64,000 nucleotides of DNA from Rhodobacterales bacterium (GCA_002747035.1 PDRZ01000014.1:124001-188000); one strand, 5' to 3'; positions 46,235-56,537 are shown, numbered from the stretch's first letter. Numbers and translations are program-made. Notes: generated by a model from the sequence alone, not told the origin.

Positions 46235-48438
46235 TGCGCCTGATCCGTTTCCCTGTCCTGTCTCTGCTTGCGCTGGGGCTACTGCCGCCGCTTCCGGCGA
46301 TGGCTCAATCGCTGTCTGCGGACGGGGCTGTGGACGGGGTGGCAACCGGGACGACAGGCACCGACGCCGCGCTGGCAGATCCCAACGCGCCGGTCCATCT
46401 GGTTGCCGATTCCGTGTTTCTGGACGGGGAAACCCGGCTTGTCGCCACCGGCAATGTCGAAGCGTTGCAGGGCGAAACCCGCATTCGCGCCAGCCGCATC
46501 ACCTATGACCGTGACGGCGACAGGCTGACCATCCAGGGGCCAATCACCATCACCGCCGGGGACCGTATCCTCGTGCTGGCGGATCAGGCCGAAATGGACC
46601 CGCAATTCCGTAACGGCCTGTTGACCGGCGCGCGTATGGTGCTGGATCAGCAGGTGCAGCTTGCCGCGCTGCAGATCAATCGCGTCAACGGGCGGTATTC
46701 GCAACTCTACAAGGCCTCCGTCACCACCTGTCGGCTGTGCAAACCCGGCGCGCAACCGATCTGGCAAATTCGCGCACAAAAGGTGATCCACGACCAACAG
46801 GAACGCCAGCTCTATTTCCACAACGCCCAGTTCCGCGTGTTCGACATGCCGGTCATGTATTTCCCGCGCCTGCGCCTGCCCGACCCCACATTGAAACGGG
46901 CCACCGGGTTCCTGATCCCGTCGATCAGCCAGAATTCGCTGTTGGGGATCGGGGTAAAGCTGCCCTATTTCATTCGCATCGGCGATCACAAGGACCTGAC
47001 CGTCACCCCCTATCTGGCGCAACATACGCGCACGCTGAACCTGCGCTATCGTCAGGCGTTCCGCACCGGCAACATCACTTTCGAAGGCGGGATCAGCGAA
47101 GATGACCTCAAACCCGGCGAAACCCGGGGCTCTCTCTATGGCGAAGGGGCCTTTGAGCTTGGCAATGATTTCCGGCTGACCTTTGACGTGGAACTGGCCA
47201 GCGACGATTCCTATCTCGTGGATTACGGCTTCGGAGCCAAGGACCGGCTGGACAGCGAAATTGCCGTGACGCGGGTCAGGCGCGACAGCTATTTCCGCGC
47301 CGGGCTGGTGCATTACCATTCCATGCGGGTGGGGGAAGACGCCTCGACCCTGCCGACGCTGATTGGTGACGTGACCTATGAACGCCGCTTCTTTCCCAAA
47401 CGGCTGGGCGGAGAGTTGCGGGCCAGCGCGGGCCTGCATTCGCATTACCGCTTTTCCTCGACCGATACGCTGGGGCGCGATGTGACCCGGGCCGAGGCCG
47501 AACTGAACTGGCAACGCCACTGGACCCTGACTGGTGGCCTCCGGCTTGGGTTTGAAACCGGGCTGGCTCTGGACCAGATTTCCACGAGCCAGGACAGCAC
47601 GGTCTTCCCCTCCTCGATCACCCGGGCCACACCGATGGCGGCGCTGCACCTGCGCTATCCGTGGGTGAAACATGGTGCGAACGGCAGCAGCCACGTGATC
47701 GAACCCGTGGTACAGCTGGCCTATGTGGGCGGATCGCGGGTGGCGGCAGCCAATGACGAAAGCACCCGTGTCGAATTTGACGAAGGCAACCTGATTGCCC
47801 TGTCCCGCTACCCCGCCCATGACCGGCGCGAACGCGGCGGCAGTGCGGCGGTGGGGGTCAGCTGGACCCAGTTCACCGCCAGGGGCTGGCAATCCAATCT
47901 GACCTTTGGCCAGGTGATCCGTGACACGTCGGATGCGGATTTCTCGGCGTCTTCCGGGCTGGGCGGCACCCGCTCTGACCTGCTCGTGGCGGGTCAGATC
48001 AAATCGCCGGACGGGTTGGCGATCACCGCCCGCGCACTTTACAGCTCGGGACTTGACCTGAACAAGGCCGAGGGCCGCGCGACCTGGGACAACGACAGGA
48101 TTTCGCTCGACGCCTCCTATATCTGGCTTGGGCCAGACCCGGCAGAAAACCGCACCAATACCGTGTCCGAATGGGTGGTTGACGGCACCTATCGCCTGTC
48201 CCGCCACTGGAATGGCAGCGCCAATATCCGCTATGACGTGGCCAGTTCGAAAACCTCCGAGGCCGGGGTCGGCCTGCAATACCGCAACGAATGTGTCGCG
48301 CTTGATCTTTCGCTCTCGCGCCGCTTCACCTCTTCCACTATTCTCACCCCATCAACGGATGTAAGCCTGACTGTCGGGCTTCAGGGCTTCTCGGCCAAAT
48401 CCGCTGGCAAATCATATGTCCGCACCTGCGGGAACTAG
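46231..48438 (+). CDS. lptD: LPS-assembly protein LptD
   Basis: Outer-membrane barrel that inserts LPS in the outer leaflet with LptE. The 735-residue protein has a signal peptide (MMRLIRFPVLSLLALGLLPP, cleavage after AMA near residue 25), an LptA-like beta-jellyroll domain (about 50-190) and a C-terminal barrel. There are exactly four cysteines: Cys167 and Cys170 (CRLC), Cys688 and Cys733. That allows two long-range disulfides as in E. coli LptD, although at other positions. The ATG at 46231 follows GGAGG; the frame is open further back, but that stretch overlaps lptG. Confidence 0.95.
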   Translation: MMRLIRFPVLSLLALGLLPPLPAMAQSLSADGAVDGVATGTTGTDAALADPNAPVHLVADSVFLDGETRLVATGNVEALQGETRIRASRITYDRDGDRLTIQGPITITAGDRILVLADQAEMDPQFRNGLLTGARMVLDQQVQLAALQINRVNGRYSQLYKASVTTCRLCKPGAQPIWQIRAQKVIHDQQERQLYFHNAQFRVFDMPVMYFPRLRLPDPTLKRATGFLIPSISQNSLLGIGVKLPYFIRIGDHKDLTVTPYLAQHTRTLNLRYRQAFRTGNITFEGGISEDDLKPGETRGSLYGEGAFELGNDFRLTFDVELASDDSYLVDYGFGAKDRLDSEIAVTRVRRDSYFRAGLVHYHSMRVGEDASTLPTLIGDVTYERRFFPKRLGGELRASAGLHSHYRFSSTDTLGRDVTRAEAELNWQRHWTLTGGLRLGFETGLALDQISTSQDSTVFPSSITRATPMAALHLRYPWVKHGANGSSHVIEPVVQLAYVGGSRVAAANDESTRVEFDEGNLIALSRYPAHDRRERGGSAAVGVSWTQFTARGWQSNLTFGQVIRDTSDADFSASSGLGGTRSDLLVAGQIKSPDGLAITARALYSSGLDLNKAEGRATWDNDRISLDASYIWLGPDPAENRTNTVSEWVVDGTYRLSRHWNGSANIRYDVASSKTSEAGVGLQYRNECVALDLSLSRRFTSSTILTPSTDVSLTVGLQGFSAKSAGKSYVRTCGN

Positions 48439-48452
48439 GAAACAGGCTCCTT

Positions 48453-49733
48453 ATGACCACCACACGCGCGTTCTTTTCCAAACTCACCCGGGCCAACGGT
48501 GCCTGGGCCAAATCCACCCGCTCGCTTGGGATGGCCCTTGCGCTGACCCTTGGCATGACCGCAACCTCCGCCCCGGCCCCGGTCGCGGCACAAAACCTTT
48601 TTGCACCGGCGATCCGGGTCAACGACCTTGTCATCACGCGGTACGAACTGGAACAACGCGCGCGGATGCTCAAACTGTTCAATGCGCCCGGCGATCCGGC
48701 CAAACTGGCCCGCAAGCAATTGATCGAAGAGCGGCTGAAACTGGACGCCGCCCGCTCCCTTGGCCTGCAAGTGACCGAAGACGAAGTGCTTGCCGGCATG
48801 GAAGAATTTGCCGGACGCGCGAATATGAACACGGAACAATTCCTGCGCGCACTTGAGGGTGCCGGGGTCTCGGCCGAAACCTTCCGGGCGTTTGTCGAAG
48901 CGGGCGTATCCTGGCGTCTGCTGGTGCGTGCCCGGTTTTCCCGACAGGTTGAGATCACCGAAAACGACGTGGAACGCGCCCTGTCTTCGAATCGCGCGGC
49001 GGGGGTCGAAGTGTTGATTTCGGAAATCATCATGCCCCTGCGCAGCCCGCGCCAGCGCCCCGCGATCGAAGCGCGCGCCCGCGAAATCTCCGAACTGACC
49101 TCAACCTCGGCCTTTTCGGCGCAGGCGCGGCGCTATTCGGCCTCGCCCACCCGTGGACGCGGCGGGCGGCTGAACTGGATGCCGATCACGCAACTGCCAC
49201 CGACGCTGCAACCGCTGATCCTTGGGCTTGCCCCCGGACAGGTGACCGATCCCCTGCCCCTGCAAGGGGCCGTGGCGCTGTTCCAACTGCGCGACATCCG
49301 CGAAGGCAAGCGCGCGCAACCGGAATATTCCGCCATCGAATATGCCGCCTATTACATCCATGGCGGTCACACGCCCGAAGGGCTGGCCGTTGCGGCCAGG
49401 CTGCGCAAGACCGTGGACACCTGTGACGACCTTTACGGCGTGGCCAAGGGCCAGCCGGAAGAGGTGCTTGAACGCGGCAGCAAAGCGCCCGGCGACATTC
49501 CCACCGATATCGCGCTGGAACTGGCCAAGCTGGACAAACACGAAGTCTCCACCGCCCTGACCCGGGCCAATGGCCAGACGCTGGTGTTCCTCATGCTCTG
49601 CGGCCGGTCGACCAAGGTCTCCGAAGACGTGGACCGCGATCAGGTGTCTATGGGTCTGCGCAACCGGCGGCTGGAAAGCTATGCCAAAGGCTATCTCGAA
49701 CAGCTGCGCGCCGAAGCCCGGATCGTGGAATAA
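48453..49733 (+). CDS. surA: Periplasmic chaperone / peptidyl-prolyl isomerase SurA
   Basis: Periplasmic chaperone for outer-membrane proteins such as LptD. The 426-residue precursor has a signal peptide (about 1-47, ending VAAQ), an N-terminal SurA chaperone domain (INDLVITRYELEQRARM-like start and ARKQLIEERLKLDAARSLGL), one parvulin-like domain (about 170-280, SAQARRYSASPTRGRGGRL and ITQLPPTLQPLILGLAPGQV) and a C-terminal part. It follows lptD by 14 bp, so client and chaperone are co-expressed. The single parvulin domain is shorter than the two in E. coli SurA. Confidence 0.9.
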   Translation: MTTTRAFFSKLTRANGAWAKSTRSLGMALALTLGMTATSAPAPVAAQNLFAPAIRVNDLVITRYELEQRARMLKLFNAPGDPAKLARKQLIEERLKLDAARSLGLQVTEDEVLAGMEEFAGRANMNTEQFLRALEGAGVSAETFRAFVEAGVSWRLLVRARFSRQVEITENDVERALSSNRAAGVEVLISEIIMPLRSPRQRPAIEARAREISELTSTSAFSAQARRYSASPTRGRGGRLNWMPITQLPPTLQPLILGLAPGQVTDPLPLQGAVALFQLRDIREGKRAQPEYSAIEYAAYYIHGGHTPEGLAVAARLRKTVDTCDDLYGVAKGQPEEVLERGSKAPGDIPTDIALELAKLDKHEVSTALTRANGQTLVFLMLCGRSTKVSEDVDRDQVSMGLRNRRLESYAKGYLEQLRAEARIVE

Positions 49734-50779
49734 TGGCCAAAGCGCCCCCCGCGCCCACGCCGCCCTCTGCGCCTGAACCCGTGACCCGTGCCGCCGCTAC
49801 CGCCGCGCCCTTCGGCCCCGCGCCAATTGCCCTGACCTGCGGCGAACCCGCCGGGGTGGGGCCGGAGCTGGCTGTCAAGGCGTGGCAGGCCATTGGCGCA
49901 GAGCTGCCCTTTTTCCTGATCGGTGACCCCGCTCACCTGCCTGCGGGCGCAACATGGCAGGAGATCACCTCTCCGGCCCAGGCCGCCGGGGCCCGCGCCC
50001 TTCCCGTGCTGCGCCACGATTTCGCCGGGGCTGCCGTGCCGGGTCAGCCCGCGCCGGAAAACGCGCAAGGGGTCATCGACGTGATCGCACGCGGAGTAGA
50101 ACTTGTGACGTCGGGGCAGGCCTCGGCGCTCTGTACCGCGCCGATCCATAAAAAGGCACTCAGGGACGGGGCGGGTTTCGCCTATCCCGGCCATACCGAA
50201 TACCTTGCGGCACTGGCCGGGGTGGATCGCGTGGTGATGATGCTGGCCAGCGACCAGTTGCGCGTTGTGCCGGCCACGATCCATATCGCGCTTTCGGACG
50301 TGCCTGCCGCGCTGACCCCTGCGCTGCTGCGCGACACGATCCGTATCACCCGGAACGGGCTGCGTGCCCAATTCGGAATCGCCGCGCCCCGGATCGCCGT
50401 GGCCGGGCTGAACCCGCATGCGGGCGAAGGCGGGGCCATGGGGGTGGAAGATCGCGACATGATCGCACCACTGCTGGACCAGATGCGCGGCCAAGGCTTT
50501 GACCTGCTTGGCCCCCTGCCCGCCGACACCATGTTCCACGCCGCCGCTAGGGCACGCTATGACGTGGCGGTCTGTGCCTATCATGATCAGGCGCTGATCC
50601 CGATCAAAACGCTGGATTTCGACCGGGGCGTGAACGTGACCCTCGGGCTACCCTTTATCCGCACCTCGCCCGACCATGGCACCGCCTTTGACATCGCCGG
50701 GAAGGGTATCGCCACCCCCACCTCTCTGATCGAGGCCCTGCGCATGGCGGCGCGCATGGCCGCGTCGCAGGAAAGCTGA
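49733..50779 (+). CDS. pdxA: 4-hydroxythreonine-4-phosphate dehydrogenase
   Basis: NAD-dependent oxidation of 4-phosphohydroxy-L-threonine in vitamin B6 synthesis, cytoplasmic. The 348-residue protein has a Pro/Ala-rich leader (about 1-28), [41 protein letters not shown] with the metal His, [16 protein letters not shown] with the second His pair, and [14 protein letters not shown]. Its ATG shares a base with the surA stop. The surA-pdxA-rsmA order is conserved in many proteobacteria. Confidence 0.96.
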   Translation: MAKAPPAPTPPSAPEPVTRAAATAAPFGPAPIALTCGEPAGVGPELAVKAWQAIGAELPFFLIGDPAHLPAGATWQEITSPAQAAGARALPVLRHDFAGAAVPGQPAPENAQGVIDVIARGVELVTSGQASALCTAPIHKKALRDGAGFAYPGHTEYLAALAGVDRVVMMLASDQLRVVPATIHIALSDVPAALTPALLRDTIRITRNGLRAQFGIAAPRIAVAGLNPHAGEGGAMGVEDRDMIAPLLDQMRGQGFDLLGPLPADTMFHAAARARYDVAVCAYHDQALIPIKTLDFDRGVNVTLGLPFIRTSPDHGTAFDIAGKGIATPTSLIEALRMAARMAASQES

Positions 50780-50783
50780 CCCC

Positions 50784-51632
50784 ATGGCCATCGACACCCT
50801 CCCCCCCCTGCGCGAGGTGATCACCACCCATGGCCTGTCGGCCCGCAAATCGCTGGGGCAGAACTTCCTGCTGGATCTGAACCTCACCGCCAAGATTGCC
50901 CGGCGGGCCGGGGCGCTTTCGGGCTGTGATGTGCTGGAAATCGGCCCCGGTCCGGGCGGGTTGACCCGCGGCCTTCTGGCCGAAGGCGCGCGCAAGGTGC
51001 TGGCCATCGAAAAAGACACCCGCTGTGAACCGGCACTGGCCGAAATCGCCGCCGCCTATCCCAACCGGCTTGAGGTGATCGTGGGGGACGCGCTCAAGGT
51101 TGACCCCCTCGCCCACCTGACCCCGCCCATCCGCATCGCCGCCAACCTCCCTTACAACGTGGGGACCGAGCTTCTGGTGCGGTGGCTCACCCCACCCCAA
51201 TGGCCGCCCTTCTGGCAATCTCTGACCTTGATGTTCCAAAAGGAAGTGGCCGAACGGATCACCGCCAAACCGGGGTCCAAGGCCTATGGCCGTCTCGCCC
51301 TGCTGGCGCAATGGCGGGCCGAGGCGCAGATCGTCATGCACCTGCCACCCCAGGCCTTTACCCCTCCGCCCAAAGTGTCCAGCGCGGTGGTCCACCTGAC
51401 CGCCCTGCCCGAACCACGTTTTCCCGCCGACCCGGCCATGTTGGAACGGGTTGTCGCCAAGGCGTTCAACCAACGCCGCAAGATGCTGCGCGCGGCACTC
51501 AAGGGCATGGCACCGGACCTCGAAACCCATTTGAAAGCCGCCGATATCGACCCCACCGCCCGCGCCGAAACGATTGATCTGGAACGGTTCTGCGCGCTGG
51601 CCCGGTCGTTGAAGGGCGACCCGACGGTCTGA
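50784..51632 (+). CDS. rsmA: 16S rRNA dimethyladenosine transferase
   Basis: Dimethylates two adjacent adenines in helix 45 of 16S rRNA (KsgA). The 282-residue Rossmann methyltransferase has [17 protein letters not shown], the SAM loop [14 protein letters not shown], the acidic LAIEKDTR strand end, and the catalytic [11 protein letters not shown] motif. The C-terminal domain includes [15 protein letters not shown]. It starts 4 bp after pdxA and ends the operon; no U-tract terminator is apparent just after it. Confidence 0.97.
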   Translation: MAIDTLPPLREVITTHGLSARKSLGQNFLLDLNLTAKIARRAGALSGCDVLEIGPGPGGLTRGLLAEGARKVLAIEKDTRCEPALAEIAAAYPNRLEVIVGDALKVDPLAHLTPPIRIAANLPYNVGTELLVRWLTPPQWPPFWQSLTLMFQKEVAERITAKPGSKAYGRLALLAQWRAEAQIVMHLPPQAFTPPPKVSSAVVHLTALPEPRFPADPAMLERVVAKAFNQRRKMLRAALKGMAPDLETHLKAADIDPTARAETIDLERFCALARSLKGDPTV

Positions 51633-51823
51633 AGGCCCAAACCCTGCGGGCCGCGCCTGTCGGTCGGTCCGGCTTGTCTGGCCTGGCGCCGCCCGCACGG
51701 TACAGACTGAGCCTGCGCGTGTTTTCAAAAAACCGGGGTAAAGGTGAATTGCGATCCGCGCTGTGACCCTGACCGTTTCAAAACCGTTCACAGTTCGGGG
51801 GCCTCGAAACAAATGCACCCAAA

Positions 51824-51857
51824 CAAAAAACCCGGATGTACGCCCCAGACATCCGGG
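51824..51857 (-). terminator. Intrinsic terminator of the DUF4167 gene
   Basis: On the minus strand the stem CCCGGATGT/ACATCCGGG (51849-51857 with 51831-51839, 9-nt loop) is followed by TTTTTTG, a clear U-tract (51825-51830). It begins 51 bp after the 51909 stop. It is the cleanest intrinsic terminator in the window. Confidence 0.88.
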
Positions 51858-51908
51858 CCACGCATCCAAGTTTCAATGTCCGTTCTCAACGGGACAAACG
51901 GGACAAGC

Positions 51909-52511
51909 TTACTCCGCCGCCTCCGGTTCGCCGCCGCCATCGGGCGTGGCGGGCGTGTCTGCCGCCTCGCTTGTGCTGTCCGGTTTAAGGGCCGGTTTGC
52001 GGCGGGTGCGCGGTTTTGGCTTGGGCTTGGGGGCGCTGCTTTCCGGCGTCTCCACCAGACCGCTATCGGCGCTTTCCGCCGTGTCGATCAAATCGGGTTG
52101 CGGCTCCGAACCGGGATCACCCGCATCACTCTTGGGCTGCTGCTGAGACGGCCCGCTCTTGCCGCCGCCATTACTTTCGCGCTCCTGGCGCGACGCGCGT
52201 TCGCGGTCCCGCTCGGCCTGACGCTCGCGGTTCTGGCGCTCCTGCTCTTCGCGCTTGGCCTCCTGCTCTCGCTGAGCTTCGGCCAACAGGCGCAGGTAAT
52301 GCTCCGCGTGCTGCTGAAAGTTTTCGGTCGCAACCCGGTCACCGGCCAGTTGCGCATCGCGGGCCAGCTGGTTGTACTTGTCAATAATCTGCTGGGGCGT
52401 GCCGCGCACTTTCCCTTCCGGCCCAGAACTGTCGAACACGCGGTTGGTGATATTGCCGACGGAACGGTTACGGTTCTTGTTCGACCGCGAGCGGGATTTC
52501 GATGATCTCAT
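51909..52511 (-). CDS. DUF4167 domain-containing protein
   Basis: A 200-residue protein. The basic N terminus (KSRSRSNKNRNRSVGN) and the block FDSSGPEGKVRGTPQQIIDK with YNQLARDAQLAGDR and FQQHAEHYLRLL (about residues 25-75) define DUF4167. A Glu/Arg coiled-coil segment (about 78-115) and a disordered Pro/Lys/Ser tail follow. The pattern suggests an RNA- or ribosome-associated protein, but this is not shown. It sits 279 bp downstream of prmC on the same strand, with its own terminator, so it may be expressed alone. Confidence 0.9.
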   Translation of the reverse strand: MRSSKSRSRSNKNRNRSVGNITNRVFDSSGPEGKVRGTPQQIIDKYNQLARDAQLAGDRVATENFQQHAEHYLRLLAEAQREQEAKREEQERQNRERQAERDRERASRQERESNGGGKSGPSQQQPKSDAGDPGSEPQPDLIDTAESADSGLVETPESSAPKPKPKPRTRRKPALKPDSTSEAADTPATPDGGGEPEAAE

Positions 52512-52790
52512 ATGTCCTTGGTCCAGTATATCTTACAGGGCCTTCGTTTCACCCGTTTCACGCCTCATGCGCTCTGTCACCCGGGTCCGAAACATGTTTG
52601 GCTTGGTCTCAGGCGGGACCGCCGGTTGGCATCCACCGTCCTGATACCCCTGAGTAACCATGCCAGAGCGCGATTAACAAGAGCTAACCGCAGGATTCCC
52701 GCTCTTGCGGGCGGTTTTCCGCATCTGCACTGGGGAAAATCCGGGAAAACCGCGGGAAACCGTTGCCCGATCACCCCCTTCACGTTGTTT

Positions 52791-53621
52791 TCACCCGCTC
52801 CAACGCCCGCAAACCACCCGGTCGCGCCCGTCCAGATCGGGCAGAATCGCCACCTCCGCGAATCCTGCGCCTTCGAACATGGCCGCCACCTCCGCACCCT
52901 GGGTCGGACCGATTTCCACCATCAACCGCCCTCGCGGGGTCAGATGAGCCCCGGCCCCTGCGGCGATGATGCGATAAGCGCTCAGCCCGTCGCCCTCATC
53001 GGTCAGCGCCATGCGCGGCTCATGGGCCAGTTCGGGGGCCAACCCCTCCATTTCCCGCAGGGCGATATAGGGCGGGTTGGACAGGATCAGATCAAACCGC
53101 CCGCTGACCGGGGCAAACCAGTCGCCAGTGGCAAAATCCACCCGGTCGCCAAGGCCCAGCGCCTCGGCATTGCGCGCCGCAACCTCCAAAGCGCGGGGCG
53201 ACAGGTCCACCCCTTGCCCCGTCGTGGCCTCGGTCTCGGCCAACACCGTCAACAGAATACAACCCGACCCGGTGCCAAGATCCAGCACCCGCTCAAAGGG
53301 CGAGGCAAGCGCAGCGCCGACGAGCGTTTCTGTCTCGGGCCGCGGGTCAAGCACATCGCCCGAGACCTCAAACACCCGCCCGTAAAAAGCGCGCTCTCCA
53401 ATCAAATGCGACACCGGCACCCGATTGCACCGCTGCCGGATCATGTCATCAAAAACCGAACCGGCCACGGGATCCAGATCATCCTGAAGAAACAGCGTCA
53501 ACCGCCCGGTTTCGACCCCCATGGCGCGGGCGATCAAAAGCCGCGCATCCCGCGCCGCGCTGTCAACCCCGGCCGCGCGCAGTTCAGCCACCGCCTGCGC
53601 CAGACGCCCGGATACGATCAC
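52791..53621 (-). CDS. prmC: Release factor glutamine methyltransferase
   Basis: Methylates the Gln of the GGQ motif in RF1 and RF2 using SAM. The 276-residue protein has an N-terminal helical domain (about 1-85), the RPETETLV segment, the SAM loop DLGTGSG (114-120) and the catalytic NPPY (182-185). It overlaps prfA by 4 bp, so enzyme and substrate are translated together. Cytoplasmic. Confidence 0.96.
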   Translation of the reverse strand: MIVSGRLAQAVAELRAAGVDSAARDARLLIARAMGVETGRLTLFLQDDLDPVAGSVFDDMIRQRCNRVPVSHLIGERAFYGRVFEVSGDVLDPRPETETLVGAALASPFERVLDLGTGSGCILLTVLAETEATTGQGVDLSPRALEVAARNAEALGLGDRVDFATGDWFAPVSGRFDLILSNPPYIALREMEGLAPELAHEPRMALTDEGDGLSAYRIIAAGAGAHLTPRGRLMVEIGPTQGAEVAAMFEGAGFAEVAILPDLDGRDRVVCGRWSG

Positions 53622-54667
53622 CCGTCCATCTCCGCCATCAGCGCCGCCTGATGATCCGCAGTCAGCGCGTCGATAATCTCGTCCAGATCGCCCCCCATAA
53701 CCGCGTCCAGCTTGTAAAGCGTCAGGTTGATCCGGTGATCCGTCATCCGCCCCTGTGGAAAGTTATAGGTACGGATGCGTTCGGACCGGTCACCGCTGCC
53801 AACCTGTGATTTCCGGTCCGCCGCGCGTTCCTCGGCGGCGCGCTGGCGTTCCATGTCGTAAAGGCGGGTTTTCAGAACCTGCATGGCATTGGCGCGGTTC
53901 TGGTGCTGGGACTTTTCCGAACTTGTCACCACGATCCCGGTGGGCAGGTGGGTGATGCGTACGGCGGAATCGGTCGTGTTGACATGCTGCCCGCCCGCGC
54001 CACTGGACCGCATCGTGTCGATGCGGATGTCATTGGCATCAATCTGGATGTCCACATCCTCGGCTTCGGGCAACACGGCCACAGTCGCCGCGCTGGTGTG
54101 GATACGCCCACCGCTTTCGGTTTCCGGCACACGCTGTACCCGATGCACGCCGCTTTCGAATTTCAAGCGGGCGAACACGTCCTGCCCCTTGATATGGGCA
54201 ACCACTTCCTTGATCCCGCCCAGCTCGGTCAGCGCCTGTTCCAGGATTTCGAATTTCCACCCCCGCCCTTCGGCATATCGCTGGTACATGCGCAGCAGGT
54301 CGCCCGCAAACAGCGCCGCCTCGTCCCCGCCGGTGCCCGGGCGGATCTCGATCATTGCCGGGCGCGCATCGGCGGCGTCCTTGGGCAACAAAGCCAACTG
54401 TAACGCCGCCTCGGCCCCGGGCAGCGCCGCGCGCAAGCTGGCAAGCTCCTCTTCGGCCAATTCCTTCATCTCGGGATCGGCCAGCATGGCCTCGCCCTCT
54501 TCGATATCGTCCAGGATCTGGCGATAGGCGGCAATCTGCTCGACCACCGGGCGCAGGTCGGAATACTCCTTGGCCAACGCGGCAATATCGCCGCCACCCT
54601 CGGCCATCTGCGCCTCAAGGAACTGAAACCGTTCGGTGATCTGTCGAAGTCTGTCTAAAGAAACCAT
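53618..54667 (-). CDS. prfA: Peptide chain release factor 1
   Basis: Terminates translation at UAA and UAG. From the ATG at 54667 the protein is 349 residues, a normal RF1 length. The GGQ motif is at 225-227 within [17 protein letters not shown] and is the target of PrmC. The codon-reading region ([20 protein letters not shown]) places PET (181-183) where E. coli RF1 has PAT; a PxT form keeps the Thr that reads the stop codon. The C-terminal [16 protein letters not shown] is typical. The longer open frame upstream is rejected. Confidence 0.97.
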   Translation of the reverse strand: MVSLDRLRQITERFQFLEAQMAEGGGDIAALAKEYSDLRPVVEQIAAYRQILDDIEEGEAMLADPEMKELAEEELASLRAALPGAEAALQLALLPKDAADARPAMIEIRPGTGGDEAALFAGDLLRMYQRYAEGRGWKFEILEQALTELGGIKEVVAHIKGQDVFARLKFESGVHRVQRVPETESGGRIHTSAATVAVLPEAEDVDIQIDANDIRIDTMRSSGAGGQHVNTTDSAVRITHLPTGIVVTSSEKSQHQNRANAMQVLKTRLYDMERQRAAEERAADRKSQVGSGDRSERIRTYNFPQGRMTDHRINLTLYKLDAVMGGDLDEIIDALTADHQAALMAEMDG

Positions 54668-54774
54668 ACCCCGTGATGTCCCCCATTGACCGGACGGGGT
54701 CAAGCCCATCCCGGTCGGCAGGCGCGACACCCTACCAGCTTCACGGACCTGTGCCGATGTGTTATGCTAAATGC

Positions 54775-55116
54775 ATGAAACGCCTTCTTCACATCCCGCG
54801 TCACATGACGTCCCCGCTTTGCCTTGCCGCCCTGGTCGCCTTGGCCGCCCTGCCTGTCAGAGCCGACTACAACCTGAATGGCAAAACCATTGATTGCTAT
54901 TGTACGGACAGCAGCGGCGGGCGCGTGGAACTGGGAGAAACCATCTGTCTTCAGGTGGGTGGACGCATGTTCATGGCCCAGTGCCAGATGTCGCTGAACG
55001 TGCCCATGTGGCGCGAAATATCGGAAGGTTGCTTCAGCTCATCCCTGCCCCAAAGCCGCAAGCCAACCCTCGACCCGGGCCTTGTTGACCCCGAAATCCT
55101 TGCGACCAAATCGTAG
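54775..55116 (+). CDS. Small exported cysteine-rich protein
   Basis: A 113-residue protein from the ATG at 54775. It has a signal peptide (about 1-29, core MTSPLCLAALVALAALPVRA) and a mature part with five cysteines (IDCYCTD, ETICLQVGG, FMAQCQM, SEGCFSS), probably disulfide bonded. I do not recognise a named family, though the YNLNGKTIDCYC start has the look of a conserved protein. It faces prfA across a 107-bp gap, and its 3' end overlaps the convergent DUF1499 gene by 78 bp. Confidence 0.7.
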   Translation: MKRLLHIPRHMTSPLCLAALVALAALPVRADYNLNGKTIDCYCTDSSGGRVELGETICLQVGGRMFMAQCQMSLNVPMWREISEGCFSSSLPQSRKPTLDPGLVDPEILATKS

Positions 55117-55443
55117 GCGGGCGTAAATTTCCAAACGGTCGCCGGTCTGGCGCACGGTGGTGTAATCAGGAAATCCCCAGGCTACGGTCCGGGTAACGTA
55201 GGTGATCATACCCTCCTCCACAGACCCGGCCAGAACCGAGGTCCGCGCCGTTGCCCGTGCAACCTTGTCCAGCCGCGCCAACCCGTCCGGCCCGGTCTCG
55301 ACCACGCGCAACATCCCACCTTCCAGATCCCGATCCGCCTCGATCTCGCGCATCTTGTGCCACCGCATGGCATCGCTGGGCGCGACCCGCACCCAAACGG
55401 CAAAGACCATCACAAGGGCCAACAGCAGCATCAGAAACTTCAT
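55039..55443 (-). CDS. DUF1499 family protein
   Basis: A 134-residue protein from the ATG at 55443 with an N-terminal hydrophobic signal or anchor (MKFLMLLLALVMVFAVWVRV). The body matches the DUF1499 pattern (EEGMITYVTRTVAWGFPDYT, then EIYARLRFGRKDFGVNKARVEGW). The family is periplasmic or envelope-associated, of unknown function. It lies 109 bp downstream of agmatinase on the same strand, and its 3' end overlaps the convergent small exported gene. Confidence 0.8.
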   Translation of the reverse strand: MKFLMLLLALVMVFAVWVRVAPSDAMRWHKMREIEADRDLEGGMLRVVETGPDGLARLDKVARATARTSVLAGSVEEGMITYVTRTVAWGFPDYTTVRQTGDRLEIYARLRFGRKDFGVNKARVEGWLAALGQG

Positions 55444-55552
55444 CGCGAACACCTCGTCTTCATCTGACCGGAAATATCCCTCCCAGAGCGCCGCTAAAGC
55501 GTCCTGTCCAGCAACGCAAAAACGCAAGGCGCTTTAATAATCCTGTCTCCGC

Positions 55553-56512
55553 TTACCGACGGGTCCAGCCCCAAAGGCAAATGATTTCCATCGCCACATG
55601 CGCCCCTGCCACCGCCGTTGCCCCGCTTGGGTCGAACGGAGGGGACACCTCGACCACGTCCCCGCCAACCAGGTTGATCCCGGCCAGGTCACGCAACAGA
55701 ATCGACGCCTGTCCACTGCTCAATCCCCCCCAAACCGGGGTCCCGGTCCCCGGCGCAAACCCGGGGTCCAGTCCGTCGATATCGAAACTCAGATAGACCG
55801 GACGGCTCCCAACGATTTCGCGTGCCTTGGCAGCCGCCGCCGCTGGCCCCTTCTCATGCACCTCGCGCGCGTCAATGATATGCACGCCCAGCGTATCCTC
55901 GTTATGGGTACGAATCCCGATCTGCACACTTGTGCCCGGATCCACGATCCCCGCCTTCACGGCCTTGTAAAACATCGTGCCATGATCCACCCGGGTCAGA
56001 TCGTCATCCGCCCATGTATCCGTATGGGCATCCACCTGAATCAACGAGATCGGGCCGAATTTCTCGGCATAGGCGCGCAGAATCGGGAATGAGATATAGT
56101 GATCCCCACCCAGCGTGACACTGGCCGCACCGGCCTGCAAAATCCCGCGCATATGTGCCGTCAGAGTATCGGGAAAAGCCGGGATATTGGCGTAATCAAA
56201 CGCCAAATCGCCATAATCCACGATGGAAAACTCCTCCATCGGATTATATCCCCAGCCATAAGGCGCATCCGGGCTTTGCAACGTGCTCGCCTCGCGGATT
56301 GCCCGGGGGCCAAGCCGTGTTCCCGGTCGGTTCGTCACCGCCTGATCAAACGGCACCCCGGTCACGGCAATATCCACGCCGGTCAGATCCTTGGTATAGC
56401 GCCGCCGCAGAAACGAGGTCGCCCCGCCAAAAGTGTTCTCGAAGCTCACCCCGCGATCGCTGGTCCGGGTAAATGCCTCGTCCACATAGTTCTTTGAATC
56501 CTCCAACGCCAT
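55553..56512 (-). CDS. speB: Agmatinase / ureohydrolase family protein
   Basis: Hydrolyses agmatine to putrescine and urea if the name is exact; the fold and metal centre are certain. The 319-residue protein has the binuclear manganese motifs GGDHYISFP, DAHTDTWAD and FDIDGLDPGFAPGTGTP, and the agmatinase-like N terminus GGATSFLRRRYTKDLTGVDI with a PGTRLGPRAIREAS loop. The ATG at 56512 follows GAGGAG. Guanidinobutyrase or another guanidino hydrolase remains possible. It lies 25 bp after a G-quadruplex-loop hairpin. Confidence 0.88.
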   Translation of the reverse strand: MALEDSKNYVDEAFTRTSDRGVSFENTFGGATSFLRRRYTKDLTGVDIAVTGVPFDQAVTNRPGTRLGPRAIREASTLQSPDAPYGWGYNPMEEFSIVDYGDLAFDYANIPAFPDTLTAHMRGILQAGAASVTLGGDHYISFPILRAYAEKFGPISLIQVDAHTDTWADDDLTRVDHGTMFYKAVKAGIVDPGTSVQIGIRTHNEDTLGVHIIDAREVHEKGPAAAAAKAREIVGSRPVYLSFDIDGLDPGFAPGTGTPVWGGLSSGQASILLRDLAGINLVGGDVVEVSPPFDPSGATAVAGAHVAMEIICLWGWTRR

Positions 56513-56537
56513 CGCGGCTCTCCTCTTGAACGGAACC

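Noticed and set aside
46279-48279. Open minus-strand frame of 666 codons opposite lptD
   Set aside because: Antisense shadow of a GC-rich gene; no family, no ribosome site, and lptD is certain.
49691-50584. 297-codon minus-strand frame opposite pdxA
   Set aside because: Antisense of a well-conserved enzyme gene with no domain of its own.
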